Positions 54,811 through 62,971 of a stretch of 64,000 nucleotides of DNA are shown here, piece after piece. A program made the translations under genes and the position numbers. The stretch comes from JAQBQH01 sp035607415 (GTDB lineage Bacteria > Myxococcota_A > Polyangia > Palsa-1104), in contig DATNAQ010000101.1 in the NCBI GenBank assembly GCA_035607415.1, positions 83,241-147,240 on the forward strand, read 5' to 3'. The first letter of the stretch is position 1, and each line of letters begins with the position of its first letter. Under the pieces are notes generated by a model, which saw only the letters and a program-made list of their open reading frames with translations, was not told the origin of the DNA and did not search any database.

Positions 54811-56501
54811 GCCCGCGCATCCACTACGCCGCGCTCGCCCTCCTCCTCGTCGCCGGCGGCGGCTGCAGCAAGGCGCGCACCGAGGCGGTCGTGGTCATCA
54901 CCACCGACGGCGTGCGCATCCCCGACGACGTCGAAAAGATCACGCTCACCGTCGCCGACGTCAACGACGAGGGCAGCCCGGTCTTCGGGCACGACTTCCC
55001 CATCTGCGGCGGCGGCGTCACCGACGGCTGCTTCACCCTTCCGCTCGAGTTCACGCTCATCCCCGGGCCGCACCGCGATCACTCGAGCCGCGTCGAGGTC
55101 GTCGCCACGCGCGGCGGCATGCCGGTCATCGACGACGCCGCCATCTTCACGTTCGCCGAGGGCAAGAGCCTGCGCCTCGACTTCGTGCTCTACGACAACT
55201 GCCTCGGCTCCGACTGCGCCACGCACGATCAAACCTGCGGCCCCGACGCGCAGTGCACGAACGTTCCGGCGGTGCTCATCTCCGGCGATCCCGATCTCTC
55301 GGCGTCGCCGCCCGATCTCGGCAGCGGCGGCGACGCCGGCGCCGACGATCTCTCGGTGCCCGCGGGCGATCTGGCCGCCGCCGATCTGTCGATGCCCGCC
55401 GATCTCACGGTGCACGACTTCGCCAACTGCGTCCCGCTCTGCGTCGCCGGCACCTGCGGCGACAACGGCTGCGGCACGCCGTGCATGTGCGCCGCCAACC
55501 AAACCTGCCAGGGCACCACGTGCGTCGCCAACAGCACCGACATGGCCACGACCGGGGACAAGGTCCTCAACTGGACCGCGAGCACCTCCTATGACACCGG
55601 CGCGTTCTACGGCGTCTGGGGCCTCAGCACCACCGTCTACGCCGTCGGCGATCCCGGCAGCGCGAACAACCCGATCTGGAAGCACGCGATCGCCGGCGGC
55701 GATCTCATGTTCAGCGCCGACACCGCCAACACCGTCGACACCACCAAGACGCTGCGCGGCATCTGGGGCACGAGCAAGACCAACGTCTACGCCGTCGGCG
55801 ACTCCGCCACGATGCTGAGGCTCAACACCAACTGGAGCATCGTCGCGCTCGGCACCAACTTCCCGGCGAGCTATCCGCTCAACGGCGTCTGGATCGGCAA
55901 CCCCGGCTCGCCGACCATCTGGGCCGTCGGTGGCACCGCCGCCGCCAACTGCACGGGGACCTCGGACTACAACCACTTCGGCACCTCGTGGGACCAGCCG
56001 TTCTCGACGGCGAGCGGCTGCGCCTACGGCGCCGTCTGGTCCGACGGCTCCGGCAACGCCATCCTCGTCGCCAACGAGTCGCTCATCACCTACAGCACCG
56101 ACGACGGCTTGGATGTGAGCGACTTCCCGCTGAGCACCATGAACACGAAGAACCTTCACGGCATCTGGGGCCCGACGGCCAACAACCTGTACATCGTCGG
56201 CGACGCCGGCTTGATCTATCACTTCAACCTGCACGCCGGTCTACCGCTCTACAACACCGAGACCTCGAACACCGCGGTCGCGCTGCGCGCCGTGCACGGC
56301 TCGAGCGGGAGCGACCTGTGGGCCGTCGGCGGCAACCAGGTCCTGCACTCCACCGGCGACGGCAATTGGGTCGCGCAGACCAACCTGCCCAACAGCGCGT
56401 CCGATCTGTACGGCGTGTTCGCGATCTCCTCGACGGACGTCTACGTCGTCGGCGTCTACGCGCCGAGCGGCCAGAAGATCATCATGCACGGCGGCCCGTA
56501 G
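54807..56501 (+). CDS. lipoprotein with beta-propeller-like repeats
   Basis: 564 aa. Signal MSPRIHYAALALLLVAGGGC with lipobox (Cys20). A short beta domain is followed by a spacer with repeated DLS/PDL units (ISGDPDLSASPPDLGSGG, DDLSVPAGDLAAADLSMPADLT) and a Cys-rich knot (CVPLCVAGTCGDNGCGTPCMCAANQTCQGTTC, about 204-235). The C-terminal 330 residues carry repeated GxWG...VYAVGD-like blades (GVWGLSTTVYAVGD, GIWGTSKTNVYAVGD, AVWSDGSGNAILV, GIWGPTANNLYIVGD), a beta-propeller pattern. Probably a surface-exposed binding lipoprotein. Its stop abuts that of the next gene (TAG-CTA). Confidence 0.78.
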   Translation: MSPRIHYAALALLLVAGGGCSKARTEAVVVITTDGVRIPDDVEKITLTVADVNDEGSPVFGHDFPICGGGVTDGCFTLPLEFTLIPGPHRDHSSRVEVVATRGGMPVIDDAAIFTFAEGKSLRLDFVLYDNCLGSDCATHDQTCGPDAQCTNVPAVLISGDPDLSASPPDLGSGGDAGADDLSVPAGDLAAADLSMPADLTVHDFANCVPLCVAGTCGDNGCGTPCMCAANQTCQGTTCVANSTDMATTGDKVLNWTASTSYDTGAFYGVWGLSTTVYAVGDPGSANNPIWKHAIAGGDLMFSADTANTVDTTKTLRGIWGTSKTNVYAVGDSATMLRLNTNWSIVALGTNFPASYPLNGVWIGNPGSPTIWAVGGTAAANCTGTSDYNHFGTSWDQPFSTASGCAYGAVWSDGSGNAILVANESLITYSTDDGLDVSDFPLSTMNTKNLHGIWGPTANNLYIVGDAGLIYHFNLHAGLPLYNTETSNTAVALRAVHGSSGSDLWAVGGNQVLHSTGDGNWVAQTNLPNSASDLYGVFAISSTDVYVVGVYAPSGQKIIMHGGP

Positions 56502-59210
56502 CTACCAGGGCGGCCCGAAGCTGAAGTAGAAGCCGAACGGCACCTTGTTGGCCTCGGACTCGAGCGTGCCGAAGCAGGCGCGATCGTGCTGCACGAGCGG
56601 CACCGCGAAGTCGATGTTGATCGTCGTCTGCGACACGCCGAACCAGTCGCCGAAGATGCGCACCGAATAGCCGACGTCGGCGTTGAAGCTCTTGGAGTCG
56701 AGCGAGTACGACTCGCACGGGCTCACCACGCCCGCCTCCGCGAACAGCGCGCCGCCGATGCCGCGCACGTAGAGCGAGTGCAGGAAGTTGATGTCGAGCT
56801 CGTGTGTGAAGATGTGGCGCCACTCGACGCGCCCGATGGCGCGCCAACGCCCGAGCAGCGACGCCACGTCGTAGCCGCGCAGGCCGCCGTCGCCGCCCGC
56901 CGAGAGCATCTGCCGCGCGATCTTCAGATCGCCGAAGGTGAGCGCGCCGCCGACGGACATCGCCAGGCCGTGCCCGTCGGCGAGCGGCACGATCGACTCC
57001 CACCCGAGCGAGGCCACGCCCTGCGACAGCACCTGGCCGTTGTCGAGGATGGTCTCGTCGGCGGCCAGGCCGGCGCCGAGCGACAGCGCCTTCATTGGCT
57101 CCCACACGAAGAGCCGATCGTCGTACCCCCAGCTCGCCGACGCGGTCAGGAGCGTGCCCGGGTTGGTGCCGGCGCCGACCGCCTGCGCGAACGACGGATC
57201 GATGCGCGCCACTCCGAGCGACACGCCGAACGCCGACGACAGGCGCGCCGCCGTGATCTTGCGTCCGAAGCCGTACGAGTACGAGCTGGTGATGCCGACC
57301 TGCGTCGCCTCCGAGCGATAGATGACGAAGCGCAACCCGTGCTTCAGATCGAGGATGCGGGAGAGCGAGAAGTCGAGCGACAGATCGAGCCCCAGCGTCG
57401 GAAAGAAGCGCAAGAGCCCGCCGAAGTTGTTGTAGATGAACTTCCAGCGCGGCGGCTGCCGATCGTCGAACTTCAGATCGTTGTTGTCGCCCGGCAGGTT
57501 CTCGACGAGCCGCCCGCGCGGATCGATCTCGATGACCGACAGGTCCGCCGGCATGTCGAAGACGTAGCTGTGCTCGCGCCCCTGGCCATCCCACGTCTGG
57601 TTCTGCACGTTGCCGTGATGATCGGTGGCGCGCACCTCGACCGGCTCCACCGGCGCGTGCTCGCCGACCTTCACCACGCGCGCGACGGTGCGATAGCCGT
57701 GCTTGTCGAGCCGCTCGGTGTGCACGTCGGCGAAGCGATAATCGACCGGCGGATAGGGCCCGAGCCACTGCGTCCAGAACCACTCGAGCGACTGGCCGCG
57801 GATCTTCTCCGCCTCGGGCCTGAGCGCCGCTCCGCCGAGCTGGGCGCGCGTGATGAGGTCGACCGCGCGCGTGCCGAGAAGATCGCGCAGCTTGGTGTAG
57901 ATCGTCTTCCCCGTCGGGCGCGTGTTGTCGAACTGCTGCAGGTTGTCGCGCAGCGGGTCGGGATCCTCGAGCGTGTAGAAATACGACGACGCGAACGGCA
58001 CCTGCGGCGCGTACATCACGCGATCGATGGCCGGGATGAAGCTCGCCCACGCCAGGATCTCGCGCGCGAACTCCGCCTTGCGATACGAGCGCAGCGTGTA
58101 GAGATCGACCAGATACGACGCCGCCGCGCCCGGCGCCCAGCCGATGTCGTCGGCGCGCTCGACGGCGAGCGTGCGCCGCGTGACCCAGGCCTCGTAGATC
58201 GCGCGCGCCAGCTCGAACTCGTGGAACTTGAGGAAGCGCTGCAGCGGAAAGATGTCGAACAGCTGATCCGACACCAGCACCACGCCCGGCAGCGTCTGCG
58301 CCAGCTGAATGCGCAGCGGCCCGGCGACGATGCGCACCTCCTCGCCCTTGGGCAGGGGCGCGCCGATCTCGCCGAGGAGCTCGACCGCCTCGGCCGCGGT
58401 GTCGAGCACCTGGTCGATGTGGTTGGCCGGCTGATAGGGCAGCACGTGCTCGGGCGGCGAGCGCATGTGCCGCCCCGTCGGTGACAGATAGACGATGCGG
58501 ATGCCGCGCACCTCGCGCTCGAACTCGAGCAGGCGCGGCTTGCCGACGATGAGCGACAGCCCGCGCGCCTCGCCGACGTCGAAGTCGAGCCGGCGCCCGC
58601 GCTCGAGCGCGCGCAGCTCGCCGTTGACCACCACGTCGCTGACGTCGGCCACCGCGATGTTCATGCGATAGCGGCCACGCCCCGGCATGGCGTCGAGCCC
58701 GTAGCCGAGCGGCGCCACCATGGGATAGAAGCCGGTGAGCGTGCAGACGCCGTGGATGCAGCCGAACGGCCCGTAGCGCGTCGGGATCTCGACGGTGAAG
58801 TCGACGTCCACCGTCGCCGACGCCCCCGGCGCAAGCGGCGGATCGAGCGCCACGTGTAGGAGCGTGCCCTTCCCCGCCCGCGGATGGTCGCGCACCTCCA
58901 CCGACGCCGCCCGACCGTCGACGATCACCGCGCCCGTGCGCATGCGCCCCGGATTGAAGCGATAGGGATAGACCCAATAGAAGTTGTAGTCGTTGAGCGC
59001 CGGCGAGCGCGTGGCGAACCGCTCGGGGAAGCGCCACAGCATCAGCTCGTCGACGGGCGCGCCGGTGTCGTTCGGCACCACGATGCGCGCGTGCCCCTCG
59101 AGGTGCCGCCCCTCCGCATCCACGCGAACGCTGACGTCGTAGGTCGGCTCGGCGCGCGCAGCCGCCGCGGTCGCGCACAGGATTGCGACGGCGGCAGCGA
59201 AGCGGAGCAT
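56502..59210 (-). CDS. outer-membrane protein: M1-peptidase-like periplasmic domain fused to Omp85-like beta-barrel
   Basis: 902 aa. Signal peptide cleaved near ARA/EP. Residues 22-495 follow the M1 aminopeptidase plan: N-terminal beta saddle (LEGHARIVVPNDTG...), then a catalytic-like helix KFHEFELARAIYEAW with His330-Glu331 but Leu334 where HExxH needs the second His, then KLRDLLG and SLEWFWTQWLGPYPPVDYRF as in M1 C-domains. Residues about 570-902 are alternating beta strands of an outer-membrane barrel with LRGY (777-780) followed by GRWRAIGRVEWR, the L6-loop pattern of Omp85/BamA/TamA proteins, and an aromatic C terminus (FYFSFGPPW). It may export or insert something guided by the pseudo-peptidase. 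No known family joins these parts to my knowledge. Confidence 0.8.
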   Translation of the reverse strand: MLRFAAAVAILCATAAAARAEPTYDVSVRVDAEGRHLEGHARIVVPNDTGAPVDELMLWRFPERFATRSPALNDYNFYWVYPYRFNPGRMRTGAVIVDGRAASVEVRDHPRAGKGTLLHVALDPPLAPGASATVDVDFTVEIPTRYGPFGCIHGVCTLTGFYPMVAPLGYGLDAMPGRGRYRMNIAVADVSDVVVNGELRALERGRRLDFDVGEARGLSLIVGKPRLLEFEREVRGIRIVYLSPTGRHMRSPPEHVLPYQPANHIDQVLDTAAEAVELLGEIGAPLPKGEEVRIVAGPLRIQLAQTLPGVVLVSDQLFDIFPLQRFLKFHEFELARAIYEAWVTRRTLAVERADDIGWAPGAAASYLVDLYTLRSYRKAEFAREILAWASFIPAIDRVMYAPQVPFASSYFYTLEDPDPLRDNLQQFDNTRPTGKTIYTKLRDLLGTRAVDLITRAQLGGAALRPEAEKIRGQSLEWFWTQWLGPYPPVDYRFADVHTERLDKHGYRTVARVVKVGEHAPVEPVEVRATDHHGNVQNQTWDGQGREHSYVFDMPADLSVIEIDPRGRLVENLPGDNNDLKFDDRQPPRWKFIYNNFGGLLRFFPTLGLDLSLDFSLSRILDLKHGLRFVIYRSEATQVGITSSYSYGFGRKITAARLSSAFGVSLGVARIDPSFAQAVGAGTNPGTLLTASASWGYDDRLFVWEPMKALSLGAGLAADETILDNGQVLSQGVASLGWESIVPLADGHGLAMSVGGALTFGDLKIARQMLSAGGDGGLRGYDVASLLGRWRAIGRVEWRHIFTHELDINFLHSLYVRGIGGALFAEAGVVSPCESYSLDSKSFNADVGYSVRIFGDWFGVSQTTINIDFAVPLVQHDRACFGTLESEANKVPFGFYFSFGPPW

Positions 59211-59238
59211 GGACTGACGAGCTTACTGCATTTTCGGT

Positions 59239-60912
59239 ATGCTCGTACCGTCGGTCGTCGTGCTCGCGAGCATCTACATCTACGGCCACCTCGTGGCCGC
59301 CACCTTCTCGCTGGCCATGGTGCTGGCGTTCGCCGTCTCCGCGCTCAGCGTCCCCGGCGCGCGCAGCGACTGGTGGACCTGTTTCACGTTCGTGCTCACC
59401 GGCTCCACCGGCATCGCCGAGATGCTGCTCGCGCTGTCACCGTCGCTGGAAATGGCGCGCGCGCTCATCGCCCTCGAGGGCTTCCTCATCTGCTACGTCG
59501 GCATCGCCTTCCACGTGCAGTTCGCGGCCGAGGTCTTCCCACCCGCGACGCAGCGCCGCCACCGCCTGGCGCTGCTCGGCTACGCGGCCTGGCTCTGCGT
59601 GCTCGTCGTGTTCTACATCGGCGGCATCTGCGACGGCGGCCAGGAGCGCGTCATCGACGTCGCCGGCATCCACTCGACCGCGATGCGCCTGCCGGTGTGG
59701 GCCTTCGTCCTCTCGGCCACCTACGTCTGCGTCTCGAGCTTCTTGAACGTGCCGCTCCTGCTCGCCGACGGGCCGCGGCGCGGCGAACGACGCATGCTGT
59801 CGGTGCCGATGGGCCTCTTGCCGCTGGTCGGCATCTACGAGCTCTCGGTCGGCCTCGGCGTGCACGGGCTGGTTCCCGTCGGCGGCTACTTCGCGTCGCT
59901 GGCCGGCATCGTCGGCCCGTTCGTGCTCGCCGAGCGCTTCAAATCGCTCGTCGGCGGCTCGAGCGTGGTCGGCTCGTACACCATCCTGCGCCGCCTCGGC
60001 TCGGGCGGGATGGCCGACGTCTACCTGGCGCGCCGCGGCGGCGCCGGCGGCGTCGTGCAGCGCGTGGCGCTCAAGCGGCTGCGCCCCGAGCACGCCGACG
60101 ATCCCAACTTCGCGCGCATGTTCCTCGAGGAGGCGCGCATCGCCGCCAAGCTGCAGCATCCCAACATCGTGCCGCTCCTCGACGTCGGCGAGCACGGCTC
60201 CGAGCTCTACCTCGCCATGGAGCTCGTCGACGGCGCACCGCTGTCGCGCATGCTCGGCCTGTTGCGCCGCCGCGGCACGCCGCTCGACGACGCCGCCGCC
60301 GTCGAGGTGGCGCTGCAGATCGCCGACGCGCTCGCCTACGCCCACGCCATGACCGCCGAGGACGGCCGCCCCCTCGGCCTCGTGCATCGCGACGTCTCGC
60401 CACACAACGTGCTCGTCGACAAGAGCGGCCACGTGCGCCTCACCGACTTCGGCATCGCCCGCGTCTCGGACGGCGCCGCCGCGCGCACGCGCACCGGGGT
60501 CATGAAGGGCAAGCTCTCGTACATGGCGCCCGAGCAGGTGCAGACGTCGACCTACGATCAGCGCATCGACATCTACGCCCTCGGCGTCGTGCTCTTCGAG
60601 ATGCTGTCCAACCGCCTGCCCTACTCCGGCTCGTCGGAGCCGACGGTGTTGCGCCGCCTCATGGAGAACGATCCCGAGCCGTGGCGCCGCGCCGGCGGGC
60701 TCGGCGCGCCGCTCGGCCCCATCGTGCGCGCCGCGACCCATCCGAACCCCGCCGAGCGCACCGTCTCCGCGGCCGAGCTGCGCGCCGCGCTCTTGCCGTT
60801 GCGCGACGAAGCGCGCGCCCGCGAGCAGCTCACGGCGCTCGTCGCCGAGGCGATCGCCGCCGCCGACGCGCGCGAGTCACAGGAAGCCGCCACCGTCATC
60901 GACGGCAAATAG
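59239..60912 (+). CDS. 7TM-sensor Ser/Thr protein kinase
   Basis: 557 aa. About seven hydrophobic helices (3-35, 46-66, 72-95, 108-130, 150-175, 188-205, 210-230) precede a cytosolic Hanks kinase (about 247-520): GSGGMADVY, Lys279 in VALK, HRDVSPHN (383-390), DFG (403-405), APE (430-432). This is the reverse of the usual kinase-TM-sensor layout and resembles the 7TM input modules of histidine kinases. The kinase carries the HRDVSPHN variant common in myxobacteria. It probably reads a membrane or periplasmic ligand. Convergent with VanW. Confidence 0.88.
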   Translation: MLVPSVVVLASIYIYGHLVAATFSLAMVLAFAVSALSVPGARSDWWTCFTFVLTGSTGIAEMLLALSPSLEMARALIALEGFLICYVGIAFHVQFAAEVFPPATQRRHRLALLGYAAWLCVLVVFYIGGICDGGQERVIDVAGIHSTAMRLPVWAFVLSATYVCVSSFLNVPLLLADGPRRGERRMLSVPMGLLPLVGIYELSVGLGVHGLVPVGGYFASLAGIVGPFVLAERFKSLVGGSSVVGSYTILRRLGSGGMADVYLARRGGAGGVVQRVALKRLRPEHADDPNFARMFLEEARIAAKLQHPNIVPLLDVGEHGSELYLAMELVDGAPLSRMLGLLRRRGTPLDDAAAVEVALQIADALAYAHAMTAEDGRPLGLVHRDVSPHNVLVDKSGHVRLTDFGIARVSDGAAARTRTGVMKGKLSYMAPEQVQTSTYDQRIDIYALGVVLFEMLSNRLPYSGSSEPTVLRRLMENDPEPWRRAGGLGAPLGPIVRAATHPNPAERTVSAAELRAALLPLRDEARAREQLTALVAEAIAAADARESQEAATVIDGK

Positions 60913-60930
60913 CCGCGACGCCCGCGCGCG

Positions 60931-62544
60931 TTACTTCATGATCTTGAAGATCGGCTTGTCGTTCTTGTTGATCGGCGGGATGTGGTGCGCCGGCGGCTGC
61001 GGCTTCGGCTTGAGCGACGACGGCCCGGTGCCGACCGCGATGAACTGCGTCGTCGCCGGATAGTGCAACGACCACTGCTCGGGCTTGCGCACCGGCTTGA
61101 TGTGCGACTTGTCGAGCACGTCGGCGAGCGGCTCGGGCCCGCTCCAGCGCGGCATCTTGTCCTTCTCGAACACGTAGCGCCGCCGCACGAGCGTGTAGCC
61201 CGGATAGCCTTCCTGAATGATGTAGCGGTGCCCCGACGGCTCCTCGGCATCGCCGCGCGTGTCCGAGCCGAACGGCGTCTCCGCCTTGATCTCGCGCTCG
61301 AACACCACGCGATAGGGCCGCTCCTTGCCGAGCAGCTCCACCTTCACCGCGCCCTGGTTCACCTGGTAGTGCATGACCACGGGGAAGTCGTACGGGTTGC
61401 GCAGCTTCAGATCCGTCGACGGGTAGACCACCGTCGAGTCGAGCCCCATCGGAATGTACGCGCTCGGCCGCGAGTGCGGCGTCGACGACACGATGTCCAG
61501 GCCGGCGAAGAACGCGGCGGCGTGCAGCGTCGAGGCGATCTGGCACATCCCGCCGGCGAGCCCGTCGATGAGCTCGCCGCCCTGGATCACCGGCGCCACG
61601 CGATAGCCTTCCTTCTCGGTGCGATCGCCGACCACCTCGTTGAAGCTGAACACCTCGTGCGGCTTCAGGATGTGCCCGTTGAGCTTGTCGGCGCCGACCT
61701 TGAGGTTGTAGGTGCGATCGGTGTCGGGCCCGACCGCCGAGTAGTGCGTCTCCCAGTAGCCGAGCACCGTCGAGATGTCGATGTCCTTGAGGTCCTCGCT
61801 CTTGACCTTCGGCCACGACAGCCCCGCCGCCAGCTCCACGCGATCGGCGCCCGAGCGCGCCGCGTACTCGACGGCGACCATCGAGTCGTACACGCGCAAG
61901 AGGTAGCCCGGCTTCTCCCTGGCGACGCCGTGATGCTCGAGATCGAGGCGCGCGTCCGTCGGTGCGCGATCGACGTCGTCCTTGAGCTCGGTCAGAAACT
62001 CGAGCGCCTTTTTGCGATCGACGTCGACGGGCAGCGGCAGGTCGACCTTGCCGCGCCGCGCCCGCGAGCGCGTGACCACGTCGACGAACGGGTTGCCGCT
62101 CTTGCCCGCCGCCTCGATGAGCTCGCGCGCCGCGGCGCGATCGACGACGAAGCCGAGCTCGCGCCGCTTGACCACGCGCGCGTCCGAGCCGAACGCCAGC
62201 GTGATGCGCGAGTCGAGATATCCGTCGGCCACCTGATCGAGGGCGTCGTCGAGCGCATCGCGCGAGACGCTTCCGCCGCCCGCATCGCGCGAGACGCTTC
62301 CGCCGGCCGCGGCGAACGGCACGTTGCCCACCGGCTGACCGCCCGCGCGCAGCCCGACGATGGTGCGCGGCGCGTGCAGCGACCAGGCGTAGACCGCGCC
62401 CACGATCACCAGCGCCGCGCCGAGCGGCCCGAAGATCTGCGCCCGCGTCAGCCCGACGCCACCGCGCGGGAAATGTTCGCCCTGTAACGGCGTGTTCTCA
62501 GAGGGAGACGAGGCGGAAGCCATGCGGCGTAGATCGTTATCCAT
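60931..62544 (-). CDS. VanW-family membrane-anchored protein
   Basis: 537 aa. One signal anchor (AQIFGPLGAALVIVGAVYAWSL, about 35-56). A region resembling the peptidoglycan-binding YoaR-like repeats precedes the VanW core: VFSFNEVVGDRTEKEGYRVAPVIQGGELIDGLAGGMCQIASTLHAAAFFAGLDI and HSRPSAYIPMGLDSTVVYPSTDL. VanW proteins are found with glycopeptide-resistance clusters and many envelope loci, but their biochemical role is not settled. No van genes are nearby. An in-frame 27-nt duplication lies at 62255-62308. Divergent from the 63-aa gene; start at ATG 62544. Confidence 0.88.
   Translation of the reverse strand: MDNDLRRMASASSPSENTPLQGEHFPRGGVGLTRAQIFGPLGAALVIVGAVYAWSLHAPRTIVGLRAGGQPVGNVPFAAAGGSVSRDAGGGSVSRDALDDALDQVADGYLDSRITLAFGSDARVVKRRELGFVVDRAAARELIEAAGKSGNPFVDVVTRSRARRGKVDLPLPVDVDRKKALEFLTELKDDVDRAPTDARLDLEHHGVAREKPGYLLRVYDSMVAVEYAARSGADRVELAAGLSWPKVKSEDLKDIDISTVLGYWETHYSAVGPDTDRTYNLKVGADKLNGHILKPHEVFSFNEVVGDRTEKEGYRVAPVIQGGELIDGLAGGMCQIASTLHAAAFFAGLDIVSSTPHSRPSAYIPMGLDSTVVYPSTDLKLRNPYDFPVVMHYQVNQGAVKVELLGKERPYRVVFEREIKAETPFGSDTRGDAEEPSGHRYIIQEGYPGYTLVRRRYVFEKDKMPRWSGPEPLADVLDKSHIKPVRKPEQWSLHYPATTQFIAVGTGPSSLKPKPQPPAHHIPPINKNDKPIFKIMK
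62255..62308. repeat. 27-nt tandem duplication in vanW-like gene
   Basis: Two copies (62255-62281 and 62282-62308) differing by one base, coding for a GGSVSRDA-like repeat just after the membrane anchor. Recent slippage is the simplest cause. Confidence 0.85.
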
Positions 62545-62549
62545 GCTCG

Positions 62550-62578
62550 TTGCGTAGGCAAGGAAAGGTGCGTACCTT
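62550..62578 (+). promoter_or_regulatory. putative promoter of the 63-aa gene with overlapping inverted repeat
   Basis: TTGCGT (62550-62555), 17-nt spacer, TACCTT (62573-62578), same -10 and spacing as at 13156. AAAGGT-GCGT-ACCTTT (62564-62579) is a perfect 6-bp inverted repeat covering the -10, a possible operator shared with the divergent vanW-like gene. Confidence 0.5.
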
Positions 62579-62595
62579 TAATAGAGGAGGCGTAG

Positions 62596-62787
62596 ATGTC
62601 ACTCGCCGATAAGGACAAAGAAACCTCGCGCAAAAAGGGCATCGTCGCCGCGGCAGCGACAGCCGGCGCCGGCGCGCTCATCATCACCGGCGCGGCGCCG
62701 ATCCTCGGCGTGATCGCGCTGGTTCCCGCCGGTTACCTCGTCAAAGACTGGTTCATGTACCGCGCCAAGCGCGGAATGCGCTTCTAA
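62596..62787 (+). CDS. small membrane protein (63 aa)
   Basis: 63 aa, charged start (MSLADKDKETSRKKG), two hydrophobic segments separated by a Pro-Gly turn (IVAAAATAGAGALIITGAAP and ILGVIALVPAGYLVKDWF), basic end (YRAKRGMRF). A strong Shine-Dalgarno AGAGGAGG precedes the ATG, and a promoter with -35/-10 lies upstream, so this short gene is probably real. No family recognised. Confidence 0.7.
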   Translation: MSLADKDKETSRKKGIVAAAATAGAGALIITGAAPILGVIALVPAGYLVKDWFMYRAKRGMRF

Positions 62788-62971
62788 GATCGGCCGGCAT
62801 GCGCTTTTGGGCGCAAGGTAGCGGCCCGTACGGCGACGCCCGACAACGTGCGCCGCTTTATAATAATCTTTCGTAATCGGTTTCACGAACCGAGAATGCG
62901 GTGTTAGTACGCGAATTCTCGGCAGAATTCCATTGACCGTCGGTAGTAAACTGGACGAAAATGGAATTCCG
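62788..62971. other. AT-rich regulatory gap with nested inverted repeats ahead of a kinase gene
   Basis: 184 nt. A consensus TATAAT (62859-62864) could start a leader of about 100 nt for the kinase at 62972. In that leader: TCGGTT-TCACG-AACCGA (62877-62893), GAATTC-TCGGCA-GAATTC (62913-62930) and a 10-bp perfect inverted repeat GAATTCCATT (62925-62934) / AATGGAATTC (62960-62969). No -35 to match the TATAAT was found. Confidence 0.5.

Noticed and set aside
56490..56510. TAGCTA palindrome at the junction of two convergent genes
   Set aside because: It is simply two stop codons back to back, with no extended dyad.
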